DNA from: Bradyrhizobium sp. Ec3.3
Lineage (GTDB): Bacteria > Pseudomonadota > Alphaproteobacteria > Rhizobiales > Xanthobacteraceae
Assembly: GCF_000472925.1 (NCBI RefSeq)
Contig: NZ_AXAS01000025.1
Location: 81,345-145,344, forward strand
Reading direction: 5' to 3'
Length of the DNA: 64,000 nucleotides
Each line of letters starts with the position of its first letter. The stretch's first letter is position 1. Below are positions 49,128-58,497 of this stretch, one piece after another. The translations under genes were made by a program, and so were the position numbers. The notes beneath the pieces were generated by a model. The model saw nothing but the letters and a program-made list of their open reading frames with translations. It was not told where the DNA came from and searched no databases.

Positions 49128-51205
49128 GACACCGCTCCAAGCGCCCTGATCTCGGCGCTGCGCGCCACCTCGACATGCGACAGGATCGGCAGGGTCGGAA
49201 ACACCCGCTCCAGGATCATGCGGACGTAGGGACGGGCTTCCGGGGTCACCGCCAGCACGACGTTAGTGCCCGTCTCCGTGATCTTCCTGACGGCGGCACT
49301 GGCCTCGGTCGCGAATTGCTCGATCAGGCGCGGATCCGCGTCGAACTCGACCACGTCGCCCTTGGCGTCGCGCTTCAGGCTCTGGTGAAATGCGAGGTCC
49401 CAGCGATTGCCAAGACGCAGCACGTTGAGCACACCGTTGTCGGAGAGATCGCCGCAGATCTGCTGGGCAAGCCGCATCCGCACATGCTCGGCGACCTGCT
49501 CGGAGCGACGCACATGCGGTGCGATCTCGGCGATCGCCTCGAGGATGAGATGGAGGTTCCTGATCGAAACGCGCTCGGCGAGCAGGATCTTCAGGATCGC
49601 CAGCAATCCGGAATAGGAGATCTGCGACGGACAGAGATCCTCGACCAGGCGCTTGTACTCGGGATCGAGCCGGTCGAGCAGGCCACGCATGTCCTTGTAA
49701 GACAGGAGCTGGGCGAGGTTCGCCCTGAGGACCTCGCTCAGATGCGTGAGCAGTACCGACAGATTGTCGACAGGCTTGCAGCCCTGCCGCTTGACCTCCT
49801 CGGTGAAGGCCTCGGTCACCCACAGCGCCTTCATGCCGAAGGCCGGCTCGATCACCTCGTCGCCGGGCACGTCGGGCTTGCCGTCCTTGTCCACCAGCAC
49901 CATGATCTCGCCGAGCCGCAACTCGCCATGGGCGATGCGCGTGTCGTGGATGCGGATCTGGTAGCCCTTGGGATCGATCGACAGGTTGTCGGTGAGCTTG
50001 ATCTCCGGGATCACGAAGCCGTACTGCTTGGCGAACTTCTTGCGGATCTTGGCGACGCGATGGGCGAGCTCGCTGCGCGAGCCGAGCAGGTGAACCGAGA
50101 GCTGGCTTCCCAGCGAGAGCTCGATCTCCGCGGTCTTCAGCGATTCCTTGACGGATTCCTTGGCCTCCGCCTGGGCCCGCGCGTCGGCCTTGCGCGCCTC
50201 CTCCTTGCGCTGCTCGGCCGCCTGGCGCTTGGGCAGCGAATAGCCGACGAAAGCCATGACCCCGCCAAGCAATACGAACGGCGCCAGCGGTAGACCCGGC
50301 ATGAGTGCGAGAACGAACATCATCAGCGCGGCTGCCGAGACGGCGCGCGGATAGCCGCCGAGCTGCCGCAGCACGGCCTGCTCCGCCGACCCCCTGGTGC
50401 CCCCCTTGGAGACCAGGAGGCCCGCCGACAGCGAGACGATCAGAGCCGGCATCTGCGACACCAGACCGTCGCCGACGGACAGCTTGGTGTAGACGTCGGC
50501 GGCGCGCGCGAGCGTCAGGCCGTGATGGGTGACACCGATGACGATGCCGCCGAAGATGTTGATCGCGGTGATGATCAGGCCCGCGATAGCGTCGCCCCGC
50601 ACGAATTTCGAGGCACCGTCCATCGCACCGAAGAACGCGCTTTCTTCCTCGAGCTCGCGGCGCCGGCGCTGCGCCTCCTTGTCATCGATCAGGCCCGCGG
50701 ACAAATCGGCATCGATCGCCATCTGCTTGCCGGGGATGGCGTCCAGGGTGAAACGGGCGCCGACTTCGGCAATACGGGTCGCGCCCTTGGTGATCACGAC
50801 GAAGTTTACCGTGACCAGGATCGCGAAGATGATCAGGCCGATGACGAAATCGCCACCCATGACGAACTTGGAGAAGCCGGCGACGACATGGCCGGCGGCC
50901 TGCTCGCCCTCCCCGCCCCGCGACAGGATCAGTCGGGTGGTCGCGATGTTCAGCGCCAGCCGCAGGATCGTCGCGATCAGGAGCACGGTCGGGAATGCGG
51001 AGAAGTCGAGCGGCCGCTGGATCCACAGCGCGACCATCAGGATCAACGCCGAAAGCGCGATCGAGAACGCAAGGCCGAGATCGATCAGCATCGGCGGGAT
51101 CGGCAGGAACAGGATCGTAAGCATGACCACGATGCCGCCCGCGAAGAAGGCGTCCGCGCCAAGTCGTCGCGGGTTCGGCAGGCTCGCAGTCAACGTATCG
51201 GCCAT
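49124..51205 (-). CDS. flhA: Flagellar export protein FlhA
   Basis: This is the large export gate subunit, 693 residues, the normal family length. Eight N-terminal transmembrane helices (about residues 20-320) carry the FHIPEP signature region (VGARFTLDAIPGKQMAIDADLSAGLID). The cytoplasmic domain (about 360-690) binds chaperone-substrate complexes and contains HLSEVLRANLAQLLSYKD. It lies between fliQ (75-bp gap) and fliR (coupled). Confidence 0.97.
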   Translation of the reverse strand: MADTLTASLPNPRRLGADAFFAGGIVVMLTILFLPIPPMLIDLGLAFSIALSALILMVALWIQRPLDFSAFPTVLLIATILRLALNIATTRLILSRGGEGEQAAGHVVAGFSKFVMGGDFVIGLIIFAILVTVNFVVITKGATRIAEVGARFTLDAIPGKQMAIDADLSAGLIDDKEAQRRRRELEEESAFFGAMDGASKFVRGDAIAGLIITAINIFGGIVIGVTHHGLTLARAADVYTKLSVGDGLVSQMPALIVSLSAGLLVSKGGTRGSAEQAVLRQLGGYPRAVSAAALMMFVLALMPGLPLAPFVLLGGVMAFVGYSLPKRQAAEQRKEEARKADARAQAEAKESVKESLKTAEIELSLGSQLSVHLLGSRSELAHRVAKIRKKFAKQYGFVIPEIKLTDNLSIDPKGYQIRIHDTRIAHGELRLGEIMVLVDKDGKPDVPGDEVIEPAFGMKALWVTEAFTEEVKRQGCKPVDNLSVLLTHLSEVLRANLAQLLSYKDMRGLLDRLDPEYKRLVEDLCPSQISYSGLLAILKILLAERVSIRNLHLILEAIAEIAPHVRRSEQVAEHVRMRLAQQICGDLSDNGVLNVLRLGNRWDLAFHQSLKRDAKGDVVEFDADPRLIEQFATEASAAVRKITETGTNVVLAVTPEARPYVRMILERVFPTLPILSHVEVARSAEIRALGAVS

Positions 51206-51280
51206 GGGTCACCGGCAGGAGAAATCCGCCGTGCAATCTGCCGCGCAAAGCTTACGCGAGGATGGTGGGGCCGCGGCTGG

Positions 51281-51547
51281 TCAGAATCCGTGCTCGATGT
51301 GCGAATAGACCATCTCGGTGAAGGTGGAGAGATGTGCGCCGATGAAGGAGCCGGACACGGCCACGACGAGCAGGATCACGATGATCTTCGGAACGAAGGT
51401 CAGCGTCACCTCCTGAACCTGGGTCAGGGCCTGGACGAGAGCAATGATCGTGCCGACCAGCATCGCCGCGCCGACCGCGGGCCCCGAGGCGATGATGATC
51501 GTCCAGATCGCCTGCTGAACGATGTCGAGGGCGTCCCTCTCGTTCAT
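51281..51547 (-). CDS. fliQ: Flagellar export gate protein FliQ
   Basis: This 88-residue membrane protein has two hydrophobic helices with the FliQ pattern DIVQQAIWTIIIASGPAV, then LVQALTQVQEVTLTFVPKII. It forms the gate together with FliP and FliR. Three bases separate its start from the stop of flgD. Confidence 0.96.
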   Translation of the reverse strand: MNERDALDIVQQAIWTIIIASGPAVGAAMLVGTIIALVQALTQVQEVTLTFVPKIIVILLVVAVSGSFIGAHLSTFTEMVYSHIEHGF

Positions 51548-51550
51548 GGG

Positions 51551-51967
51551 CTAGCTGATGGTGAGCCCGGCGCCGACCGGGATCCGCGTGCCGTTCTCGA
51601 GCGTGGCGACGGCGCCGTCGGTGTTGATGGAGACCGAGGCGATCTTGCCGCTCACGGTCGTTCCACTGCTATCGGTATAGCTCGCCGTGTGCCCGATCAG
51701 CCCGTCGGCCTGGGACAGCGCCGAGGAGGAGAGCAGCGCATCGAGCTTCGAATTGGTCTGCATGGCCTGCTCGACCGTCGAGAGCTGCGCGAACTGGCTC
51801 ATATATTGCGATGTATCCATCGGATTGGTCGGATCCTGGTTCTTCATCTCGGCGATGAGGAGCTGCAGGAAGGTGTTGTAGTCGACCGTGTTGGTTGCCG
51901 TCGTCGTGGTGGTTCCGGTCGAGGTCGACTGCGTGCTGGTCGCGTCGGTGGCGCTGGTGACGTTCAT
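51551..51967 (-). CDS. flgD: Flagellar hook assembly (capping) protein FlgD
   Basis: This 138-residue protein has the conserved FlgD N-domain signature, YNTFLQLLIAEMKNQDPTNPMD, here after a threonine-rich leader (about residues 1-30), then YMSQFAQLSTVEQAMQTN. It is shorter than enterobacterial FlgD (about 230 residues) because most of the C-terminal Ig/Tudor domain is missing, as is usual in Rhizobiales. It acts outside the cell as the scaffold for polymerisation of FlgE. Confidence 0.94.
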   Translation of the reverse strand: MNVTSATDATSTQSTSTGTTTTTATNTVDYNTFLQLLIAEMKNQDPTNPMDTSQYMSQFAQLSTVEQAMQTNSKLDALLSSSALSQADGLIGHTASYTDSSGTTVSGKIASVSINTDGAVATLENGTRIPVGAGLTIS

Positions 51968-51981
51968 GTCTCTCTCCGCTG

Positions 51982-52392
51982 TCAGGCCGCCTCGAAGGGG
52001 GCGTTGGTCGCAGGGCCGGCCAGGATCGCCTGCTCCACCGGAAACAGCGCCCTTATCCGCTTCAAGGCCTCGTAGTAACGGCTCGTCCCGACCTGTTCGT
52101 CGATCACGGCGAGGCCCTCCAGCATCTGCTGGTTCTCGCAGACCGCCAGCAGGGCGGCGTGGTGCTGGGCGTAGAGCGCGGCGGCATCGGCGACGCCGGT
52201 CGGATTCATCAGCATGTGCTGGACGATGAAATAGAGCTGGCGCAGCGCCGTCGTGGCGTCAGCCGCCTGCATGACCTGACCTTCCAGAAGGAACATCACG
52301 TCATTGACGAGCTCGAGCGAGACCTTGCGGTCCACGCGCAGCACCGCCCCGTTGACGTAGATCCGCTCGCCCGCCCGCAAGGATATCTTCAT
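51982..52392 (-). CDS. flbT: Flagellin regulator FlbT
   Basis: This 136-residue cytoplasmic regulator starts MKISLRAGERIYVNGAVLRVDRK, the FlbT family signature. In Caulobacter FlbT binds the flagellin mRNA leader and represses its translation; in rhizobia and Brucella it can instead promote flagellin expression. Its ATG shares a base with the flaF stop, so the flaF-flbT pair is coupled. The reading frame continues upstream only as a shadow of flaF. Confidence 0.95.
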   Translation of the reverse strand: MKISLRAGERIYVNGAVLRVDRKVSLELVNDVMFLLEGQVMQAADATTALRQLYFIVQHMLMNPTGVADAAALYAQHHAALLAVCENQQMLEGLAVIDEQVGTSRYYEALKRIRALFPVEQAILAGPATNAPFEAA

Positions 52393-52736
52393 CAGAGCGC
52401 GTCCCGGATCACGCGATTGATCTCGACGAGCTGCGCCACGTCGTTCGATTTCTCCGCGCGCAGACGATCGGCTTCCTTGACGACCCACAGGCCGATCGAG
52501 ATGATGTCGGCGCGGAGCTGCTCGGGCAAGCCGTTCTCCGGATGCGAGAGATCCTCGATGAAGATCGCCCACAGGCGGCGGACATAGAGCAGGGTTTCGA
52601 CCAGGTCCTCGGCGCTGAAATGACCCTTGCCGAGCCGCTCCATGCGGTCGATGCCGAGCGTCAGGGCCATCCGTTCGCGGCTCCGCGCCTCGAGGCTACT
52701 GTCTTCCACCACCGCTTCATAAGCTTCAAAAGTCAT
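52392..52736 (-). CDS. flaF: Flagellin biosynthesis regulator FlaF
   Basis: This 114-residue protein has the FlaF pattern YEAVVEDSSLEARSRERMALT, followed by AEDLVETLLYVRRLWAIFIEDLS and a helical C-terminus. FlaF is required for flagellin synthesis or secretion and works opposite FlbT, whose gene follows with a 1-base overlap. The ATG at 52736 is preferred over a GTG three codons upstream. Confidence 0.94.
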   Translation of the reverse strand: MTFEAYEAVVEDSSLEARSRERMALTLGIDRMERLGKGHFSAEDLVETLLYVRRLWAIFIEDLSHPENGLPEQLRADIISIGLWVVKEADRLRAEKSNDVAQLVEINRVIRDAL

Positions 52737-52789
52737 CTGAACCACTTTGCGCAGGAAACCGAACGACGGGACAACGACGACACTGCGGC

Positions 52790-53848
52790 TCAGAGATAGT
52801 TGATGAGGCTGATCTTCTGCATCCGCGAGGTGAGCGCGAGTGCCGTCTCGATCTGGTTTTGTAACGTGTTGATGCGGACCGAGGCTTCGGTCGGATCGAC
52901 TTTCTCCATGTCGACGACCTGCTGGTTGAGGATGTCGTGCTGGATCTTCAGCTTGTCGGTCGCGGTCGAGATCTGCTGCTGGACCGAGCCGATCGTGCCG
53001 CCGAGCACAGCGAGGTTGTCGATCGCGCCGCCGACGAGACCGATGGCCTTGTTGACGACGGTCTGGAACGTCGCCTGGTTCAGGTTCGCGTTGCCGAGAT
53101 CGCTGAGCATGGTGTAGGCCTCGGCGAGCTGGCGGAAGCCCTGCTGGTTGGCACTGACGGACGTATTGACGATCTGGGTCGTCGAGATGCGGCTGCTCAG
53201 CGTCTGGTTGGTGGCCGACGACCAGTTGTTGTTCCAGGCGGGACTCTGGAACTCCGCATCGAAGGTGGTGTTGAGGAAGTTCTGCATCTGGGCAGGCGTA
53301 ATACCACTCACGCCAGCCGCGCTCTGCGTGAAGCCGAAGCCAGTGGGCGGCGCTGCCAGGAAATCAGCGTCGACCTGGTTCTTGCTGGTCGAGCCCGGCG
53401 CATAATTCGTGATTGGCGCATTCTGCGTGTTCAGACCGCCGAACAGATATGAGCCATTGTAGGACGCGTTGAGCACGCCGATGAGGTCCTGCAGATTGGC
53501 GGAGGCGCTCGGCAGGGTCATCTGGGCGCCGTTGGGGACGTCGCGCGCGGTGATCAGGCTCTTGAGGAAATCCTGGGCGGTCGAGACAAGCTGCGTGATC
53601 CGGTTCTGGGTCACGTCCAGGCGGCCCGAGACCAGTCCGTTGGTATCCACGATCTGGTCGATGAAGTCCATGTCCGCTCGCAGCGCCACGTCGCGCCCGG
53701 TGGACACGCCGAGCTGGAGGCCGACATCGGCAAACCGGCCGGTGGTCGCCTCCTTGGAAGCGTTGCTCAGCGCGCTCTGGTTGTTCGTGATCGAGGACCT
53801 CAATGACGAGGAAAGCATCAAGGTCGAGATATAGTTCGCGCTCATCAT
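52790..53848 (-). CDS. flgL: Flagellar hook-filament junction protein FlgL
   Basis: This is the second hook-associated junction protein, 352 residues, flagellin-like at both ends. The N-terminal helix ISTLMLSSSLRSSITNNQSAL and C-terminal KVDPTEASVRINTLQNQIETAL-type heptads (here VDPTEASVRINTLQNQIE) are typical of FlgL, with NGSYLFGGLNTQNAPI in the middle. Its start overlaps the flgK stop by 4 bases. Confidence 0.93.
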   Translation of the reverse strand: MMSANYISTLMLSSSLRSSITNNQSALSNASKEATTGRFADVGLQLGVSTGRDVALRADMDFIDQIVDTNGLVSGRLDVTQNRITQLVSTAQDFLKSLITARDVPNGAQMTLPSASANLQDLIGVLNASYNGSYLFGGLNTQNAPITNYAPGSTSKNQVDADFLAAPPTGFGFTQSAAGVSGITPAQMQNFLNTTFDAEFQSPAWNNNWSSATNQTLSSRISTTQIVNTSVSANQQGFRQLAEAYTMLSDLGNANLNQATFQTVVNKAIGLVGGAIDNLAVLGGTIGSVQQQISTATDKLKIQHDILNQQVVDMEKVDPTEASVRINTLQNQIETALALTSRMQKISLINYL

Positions 53849-55332
53849 GATGATGTCCCCACGGCGGCCAGCAGGCTGCTCAACATGTTGTCGACGGTCG
53901 AGATCAGCTTCGACGACGCCGAGTAAGTGCGCTCGACCTGGAGCATGAGCGACATCTCGTCGTCCATGTTGACGCCATTGACGTTCGAGAGCGCCGAGTT
54001 GCTGCGGTCGAGCAGCGTGTTCTGATACTGGACGCCGTTGTCAGCGGTCTTGCGCTGGTTTTCGATCCAGCTCGCGGACGACGAGGCGAAATCGATTACG
54101 CCGGCGCTCGGCTTGCCCTGCGCGACCGGGTCGAACGGCTGCGCCGCATCCATATTGCTGATGAGCTGTTGCAGACGCGTCGAGAAGCCGGCATTGCCGG
54201 CCGTATTGTAGCTGTAAGCGGGGTTGCCGCTAATCGCGCCGTCGCGCAGCAGGTTGGGGTTTCCGCTGGGAGTGGCATTCGGATCGACGGAAGCCGCAAT
54301 GGTGATGGTGCCGGCGAGACCGACCAAGACGGTCGCGCTCGCGGGCATCGTCGGCGCGCCGGGATAGGTGAAGAGACCAGGCACGTTCGGCAGTGCGGCG
54401 CCGGTCTGATCGGTCTCCTGGAAGGCACTGATCAGGCCGCGCGCGATTTCATCGAGCTGGTCCTGGTAGGTGACCGCCGCGTTGTCGCGCAATTGAGCGA
54501 GGCCGGCGAGCTTGCCCGTCTTGATCGGCATGACGGAATTGGCGCCGGTCACTGGCACACCGTCGATGTAGACGGCGTTGCCGGTCGTGCCAGGCGTGTA
54601 GGCGTTGGTCGGCGCGAAACTTACCGTCCGCGCCACCTTGTCGAACAGCACGACACCGCTATCGGTGTAGAGCGCCGCATCGCCATTGGCGCGGATCGAC
54701 ATGGAGACGCCGACCTCCTGCGACATTTTCGAGACGATGCTATCGCGCTGGTCGAGATAGTCGGTCACATCATCACCGGCGATCGTGCCTTTCACGATCG
54801 CCGTATTGACGGTGTCGAACTGGGTGAGGAGCTGATTGATGTTGGCGACCGAGGTCGCCATATCGGCATCGGCACCCTCTCGAATCGACTGCACGGTGTT
54901 CGTCGCGTCGTTGAGCGCGGTCGCCATGTCCTTGGCCGAGGAGACCGCAGCCTGCGCCAGCGTCGTATTGTCGGGGGCGTTGGCGAATTGCTGGAGCGCC
55001 TGCTTCAGCTTGTTGAGCTCAGCGGTCGGCGACTGATTCAGCTCCGGATCATCCACCGTGGACGCCGCGATCTTCTGGAGGCCATCATAGAGCGCACTTT
55101 GCCCGGCGGACGCCGACGTCGCGGTCAGGACGTTGGTGAACAGGCCGACGCTCGCGGCGCGCTGGATCGCGGCAACATAGACGCCCGCACCGGGCAACGT
55201 GTCCAGCACGGCGATCTTGCGCGAATAGCCGGCCTGGCTGGCGGCAGCGATATTGCGCGAGATGACCGACGACTGGACGCCCGTCGCCATGAGTGAGGAG
55301 CGGGCATTGTCGAGAGCGGCAGTGAGGGACAT
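53845..55332 (-). CDS. flgK: Flagellar hook-associated protein FlgK
   Basis: This 495-residue first junction protein has the rod/hook-type N-terminus (SLTAALDNARSSLMATGVQSSVISRN) and a C-terminal helix ending MLQVERTYSASSKLISTVDNML, which matches FlgK. The central part carries a flexible domain with YLDQRDSIVSKMSQEVGV. Exported by the flagellar type III apparatus, probably with the FlgN-like chaperone. It is coupled to flgL. Confidence 0.95.
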   Translation of the reverse strand: MSLTAALDNARSSLMATGVQSSVISRNIAAASQAGYSRKIAVLDTLPGAGVYVAAIQRAASVGLFTNVLTATSASAGQSALYDGLQKIAASTVDDPELNQSPTAELNKLKQALQQFANAPDNTTLAQAAVSSAKDMATALNDATNTVQSIREGADADMATSVANINQLLTQFDTVNTAIVKGTIAGDDVTDYLDQRDSIVSKMSQEVGVSMSIRANGDAALYTDSGVVLFDKVARTVSFAPTNAYTPGTTGNAVYIDGVPVTGANSVMPIKTGKLAGLAQLRDNAAVTYQDQLDEIARGLISAFQETDQTGAALPNVPGLFTYPGAPTMPASATVLVGLAGTITIAASVDPNATPSGNPNLLRDGAISGNPAYSYNTAGNAGFSTRLQQLISNMDAAQPFDPVAQGKPSAGVIDFASSSASWIENQRKTADNGVQYQNTLLDRSNSALSNVNGVNMDDEMSLMLQVERTYSASSKLISTVDNMLSSLLAAVGTSS

Positions 55333-55363
55333 GACTTGCTCTTTGGCTTGCTCGCGGCCGGGA

Positions 55364-56593
55364 TCAGCGCTTCAGGTTGACGACGACGTCCAGAAGGTCC
55401 GCGCCGGTCTGGAACGATTTCGAGTTCGCGGTGAAGCCGCGCTGCGCCTCGATCATCGAGGTCAGCTCGTCGGCGAGATCGACGTTGGATTCCTCCAGCG
55501 CGCCGGACTGGATGGTGCCGAGCCCGCCCGTGCCGGCGCTCCCGATCTGCAGGTTTCCGGAGTTGAGGCTCACCGAGTAGACGTTGCCGACCTCGGGCGT
55601 GAGGTTGTCGGGGCTCGGGACATCGGCGAGCGGCAACGTATAGATCTGTATCTGCGTCCCATTTTGAAGGATCGCATTCACCGCACCCTTGCTATCGATA
55701 TCCACCTTCTCGACGGCGGATGGAGCGTTGCCGTTGACTGTGGCCTTGAAATTGAAGCTCGATGCCACCTGGGTCATGGCCGTTAGGTCGACGGTAAAGG
55801 CCGAGCCACCGGGAACAGTCACCGTGAGTGACGTTGGTGGACCGACCAGTGCGCCCTTACCAGCCGCAGTCGTATCGAAGTTGAAAGTGCCGAGACCACC
55901 CGCGAGCGCGGTGTTCGTCGCTGAATCGTAGACCTGGACCTGCCAGGTATCCAGACCAGCAGTCGTTGCGGTCCTGCTCATGTAGACGTCGAGCGTCACC
56001 GGCCTGCCGATGTTGTCGTATGCCACGATTGAGCTCTTCGCGGAGTAGGAAGCCGGAGTGGGTGGACCGGCGATGACGGCCGCGCTCGGGTCCAGATTGC
56101 CGGTGACGGTCGCCAGGGTCGAAGGCGTGGCCTGAAGCGTTGCCAGATTGACGTTGACGATCTGCATGCCGGCGGTGCTGTTCGAGGAGATATTGGATAC
56201 AGCACCAGGGTAACCCAGAAGGTAGAAGCCAGCCGCATTGACCAGATTGCCCTGGCTGTCCGGCACGAACGAGCCAGCTCGCGTAAGGTACTGCTGTGTG
56301 TTGGTGGCGTCCGACACCATGAAGAACCCGTTACCCTGGACGGCGAGGTCGGTCGTCGACGTCGTGAACTGTTCATGTCCGGCATCCGTGATCGCGTAGC
56401 GGACATGCGTCTCGACCGCGCCAGAATCGTAATTGCCGGTGCCGCTCTTCAGGATCAGCGAGGAAAATTCGGTCTCAGCCCGCTTGTAGCCCGTGGTGTT
56501 GACGTTCGCGATGTTGTCCGAAACCGTCGACAGCTTGTTGGACTGCGCGCTCATGCCGGACACGCCGGTGCGCATTACGCCATACAGGCTCAT
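55364..56593 (-). CDS. flgE: Flagellar hook protein FlgE
   Basis: This is the hook building block, 409 residues. The N-terminal rod/hook motif is MRTGVSGMSAQSNKLSTVSDNIANVNTTGYK, then LAVQGNGFFMVSD. The C-terminal EESNVDLADELTSMIEAQRGFTANSKSFQTGADLLDVVVNLKR is the classic FlgE end. It starts 82 bp below the transglycosylase gene and precedes flgK by 31 bp. Confidence 0.97.
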   Translation of the reverse strand: MSLYGVMRTGVSGMSAQSNKLSTVSDNIANVNTTGYKRAETEFSSLILKSGTGNYDSGAVETHVRYAITDAGHEQFTTSTTDLAVQGNGFFMVSDATNTQQYLTRAGSFVPDSQGNLVNAAGFYLLGYPGAVSNISSNSTAGMQIVNVNLATLQATPSTLATVTGNLDPSAAVIAGPPTPASYSAKSSIVAYDNIGRPVTLDVYMSRTATTAGLDTWQVQVYDSATNTALAGGLGTFNFDTTAAGKGALVGPPTSLTVTVPGGSAFTVDLTAMTQVASSFNFKATVNGNAPSAVEKVDIDSKGAVNAILQNGTQIQIYTLPLADVPSPDNLTPEVGNVYSVSLNSGNLQIGSAGTGGLGTIQSGALEESNVDLADELTSMIEAQRGFTANSKSFQTGADLLDVVVNLKR

Positions 56594-56675
56594 GGATTGG
56601 GCTCCTTTGGTATATTGGGCTTACAATGACCGTGCTTGCTTGCGCGGGGCTGGCCGTAGATCGCACGCATCGTCG

Positions 56676-57257
56676 TCACGCCGCTTCCTTCTGACAGAAG
56701 GCGCGCGCCTTGTCGGTCCAGGCACCGAACCCGCTAGCGACGAGATGAGCAACGATGTGGCAGACGTAGCGTTTCTGCGCGGGCTGATTGTTGGGACCCG
56801 CATTGTAGCGGGCGACCGCCATGGTCCAGCTTCCCTCGCGCTGCTTCAGTTCCTTGAGGAAGCGCGCGGCGTAGTCGACATTGCTGGCGGGATCGAACAT
56901 CGCCCGCACGGAAGCAAACTTGTCACCGTGATAGTAATGGTTGATCTGCATGCAGCCGAGATCGATCAGCTTGACGCCCCGATGTCGCATCGCCTCGAAA
57001 TTCGCCATCGCGTCGTCGAGGTCCTTGGCAAACACCGTCTGGCCTTCGGCGCCGAGAGCGTAAGGGTAGAGCGCACCACGGCGGCCGGTTTCGGTGAGAC
57101 CAACCGCATACAGGATGCCGAGCGGAATGCCGTGCGCTTGCGCCGCGCGCACCATCTCGCGCTCGCAAGGGCGCGAGCCGTCCGCGCCCGCGGCGGCGGC
57201 GGTCGCACTAAAGATAAACAGGGCCGCGACGAGTGCGCTGGGCCACGTCCTGCTCAT
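56676..57257 (-). CDS. Lytic transglycosylase (SLT, flagellar muramidase)
   Basis: This is a 193-residue periplasmic peptidoglycan-cleaving enzyme. The signal peptide (about residues 1-23) ends TAAA. The catalytic Glu56 is in AVGLTETG, and DLGCMQINHYYHG and AVARYNAGP are the family 1 transglycosylase motifs. It likely opens the cell wall for the rod, replacing the missing FlgJ muramidase domain. The ATG at 57257 has GGAG eight bases upstream and lies 50 bp inside the end of fliK. The longer frame is a shadow of fliK. Confidence 0.9.
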   Translation of the reverse strand: MSRTWPSALVAALFIFSATAAAAGADGSRPCEREMVRAAQAHGIPLGILYAVGLTETGRRGALYPYALGAEGQTVFAKDLDDAMANFEAMRHRGVKLIDLGCMQINHYYHGDKFASVRAMFDPASNVDYAARFLKELKQREGSWTMAVARYNAGPNNQPAQKRYVCHIVAHLVASGFGAWTDKARAFCQKEAA

Positions 57258-58497
57258 GACGCGTCTCCTGGTTGGGCTGGCGCTCGTCCCTCGCTTGCCG
57301 CGCTCCGCCGTCGGACTGGCCGGACGATGCGTTCGAGCCATCGAACGCTCCTTGCGCGTTCTGCGATTGTGGCTGGCCGGAGAGCGAGGGCTGTGGCTGG
57401 CCTGAGCCTGCCTGAAATCCATCCAGCGCGCCGTGCTGGACCGGCGCGACCTCGGCGACATAACCCGCCGACTGCATGAGCTCGCGGATCGAGTCGCGCT
57501 GCTGGTCGAGCATCTGGCTGGTGTCCTTGCGGTCGGCCGCAAGATGAACGGAGACGGACTCGCCGACCAGGCGAAGCCGCACGGTGACATTGCCGAGCGC
57601 GGGCGGCTCGAGGCTGATGGTCAGGATTTTCAGCGGCTGATCGGGTGCATTGCCTTGGACTGAAGTGAGATCGGGTGCGGCGGATGACGCCGGCGCAGCG
57701 GCGTTCTCTAATTCAGTGACGACAGCATTCGCCACCTGCTGAGGCGCGCTAAACTGCGCGACGGGTGGAAGATGGGTCTCTTGCTGGACGACAGTCACCT
57801 TTGCCGCTTCCGGTAGCGCATCGCGAGCGGACACCTTCGCGGCGCGCTCGACATTCGCCGTGACGGCTTCGAAACCAGATGCTCCAGGCATCGCCTTTGG
57901 CGCAGGCGCATTGCCTTGCGGCACTGTCGCAACCTGCGGAGGGGCAACTTGCGTTCGCGGTCTGGTTTCGGCGATGTCAACTGTTTGCACGTTCGCAACG
58001 CTTGCAGCCGATAGCTCACGTCCGCCAAGAGATCGCTCCGATCGCGCGGGCGCATCCTTCTTGTCGCCCGAGAGTGATTGCGCCTGCGGCTTGATGACCG
58101 CCACGGCGGCAAGCTCCGGCCCGACCATCGTGGGGAGGCTCAAGCGGCTCTGGACCTCCGCCTTCGGTGCGAGATCGAGCGGATCGTGCTTGCCGGTAGC
58201 TTGCGGCTCTTCGGCCGAAGAGGTCCGGTCGTCGAGCGACTCGTCTTTCGGTTCGTCGCGCTCGGTCAATTGCGCGAGGTGCGTGCGCAGTGCCGCCGAC
58301 TTCACGGCCGCTTCATTTCCGGAATCGTTCAAGGCCCGTTTTGCGAGGTTCGACACCGTGTGAAGCAGATCATGAAACGCGGAGTCCGCGGCGCCCTGCC
58401 CGGTCGGGTTCTTTCCGGAGCGGACCGTTCCTCGCGCGCTGATGCTTTCGGCGACGGCAGAGAAGAGCTGTCCAGAAGTGCCGTTGAGCTTGGTCAT
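57208..58497 (-). CDS. fliK: Flagellar hook-length control protein FliK
   Basis: This 429-residue protein has a low-complexity Ala/Pro/Gln-rich N-terminal part and the conserved C-terminal FliK domain (about residues 290-380). That domain has LEPPALGNVTVRLRLVGESV, HLAADRK and RDSIRELMQSAGYVAEV. It measures hook length and switches export specificity. Its start overlaps the motC stop by 4 bases, and its end overlaps the transglycosylase gene by 50 bp. This motB-motC-fliK order is typical of Rhizobiales. Confidence 0.92.
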   Translation of the reverse strand: MTKLNGTSGQLFSAVAESISARGTVRSGKNPTGQGAADSAFHDLLHTVSNLAKRALNDSGNEAAVKSAALRTHLAQLTERDEPKDESLDDRTSSAEEPQATGKHDPLDLAPKAEVQSRLSLPTMVGPELAAVAVIKPQAQSLSGDKKDAPARSERSLGGRELSAASVANVQTVDIAETRPRTQVAPPQVATVPQGNAPAPKAMPGASGFEAVTANVERAAKVSARDALPEAAKVTVVQQETHLPPVAQFSAPQQVANAVVTELENAAAPASSAAPDLTSVQGNAPDQPLKILTISLEPPALGNVTVRLRLVGESVSVHLAADRKDTSQMLDQQRDSIRELMQSAGYVAEVAPVQHGALDGFQAGSGQPQPSLSGQPQSQNAQGAFDGSNASSGQSDGGARQARDERQPNQETRHEQDVAQRTRRGPVYL

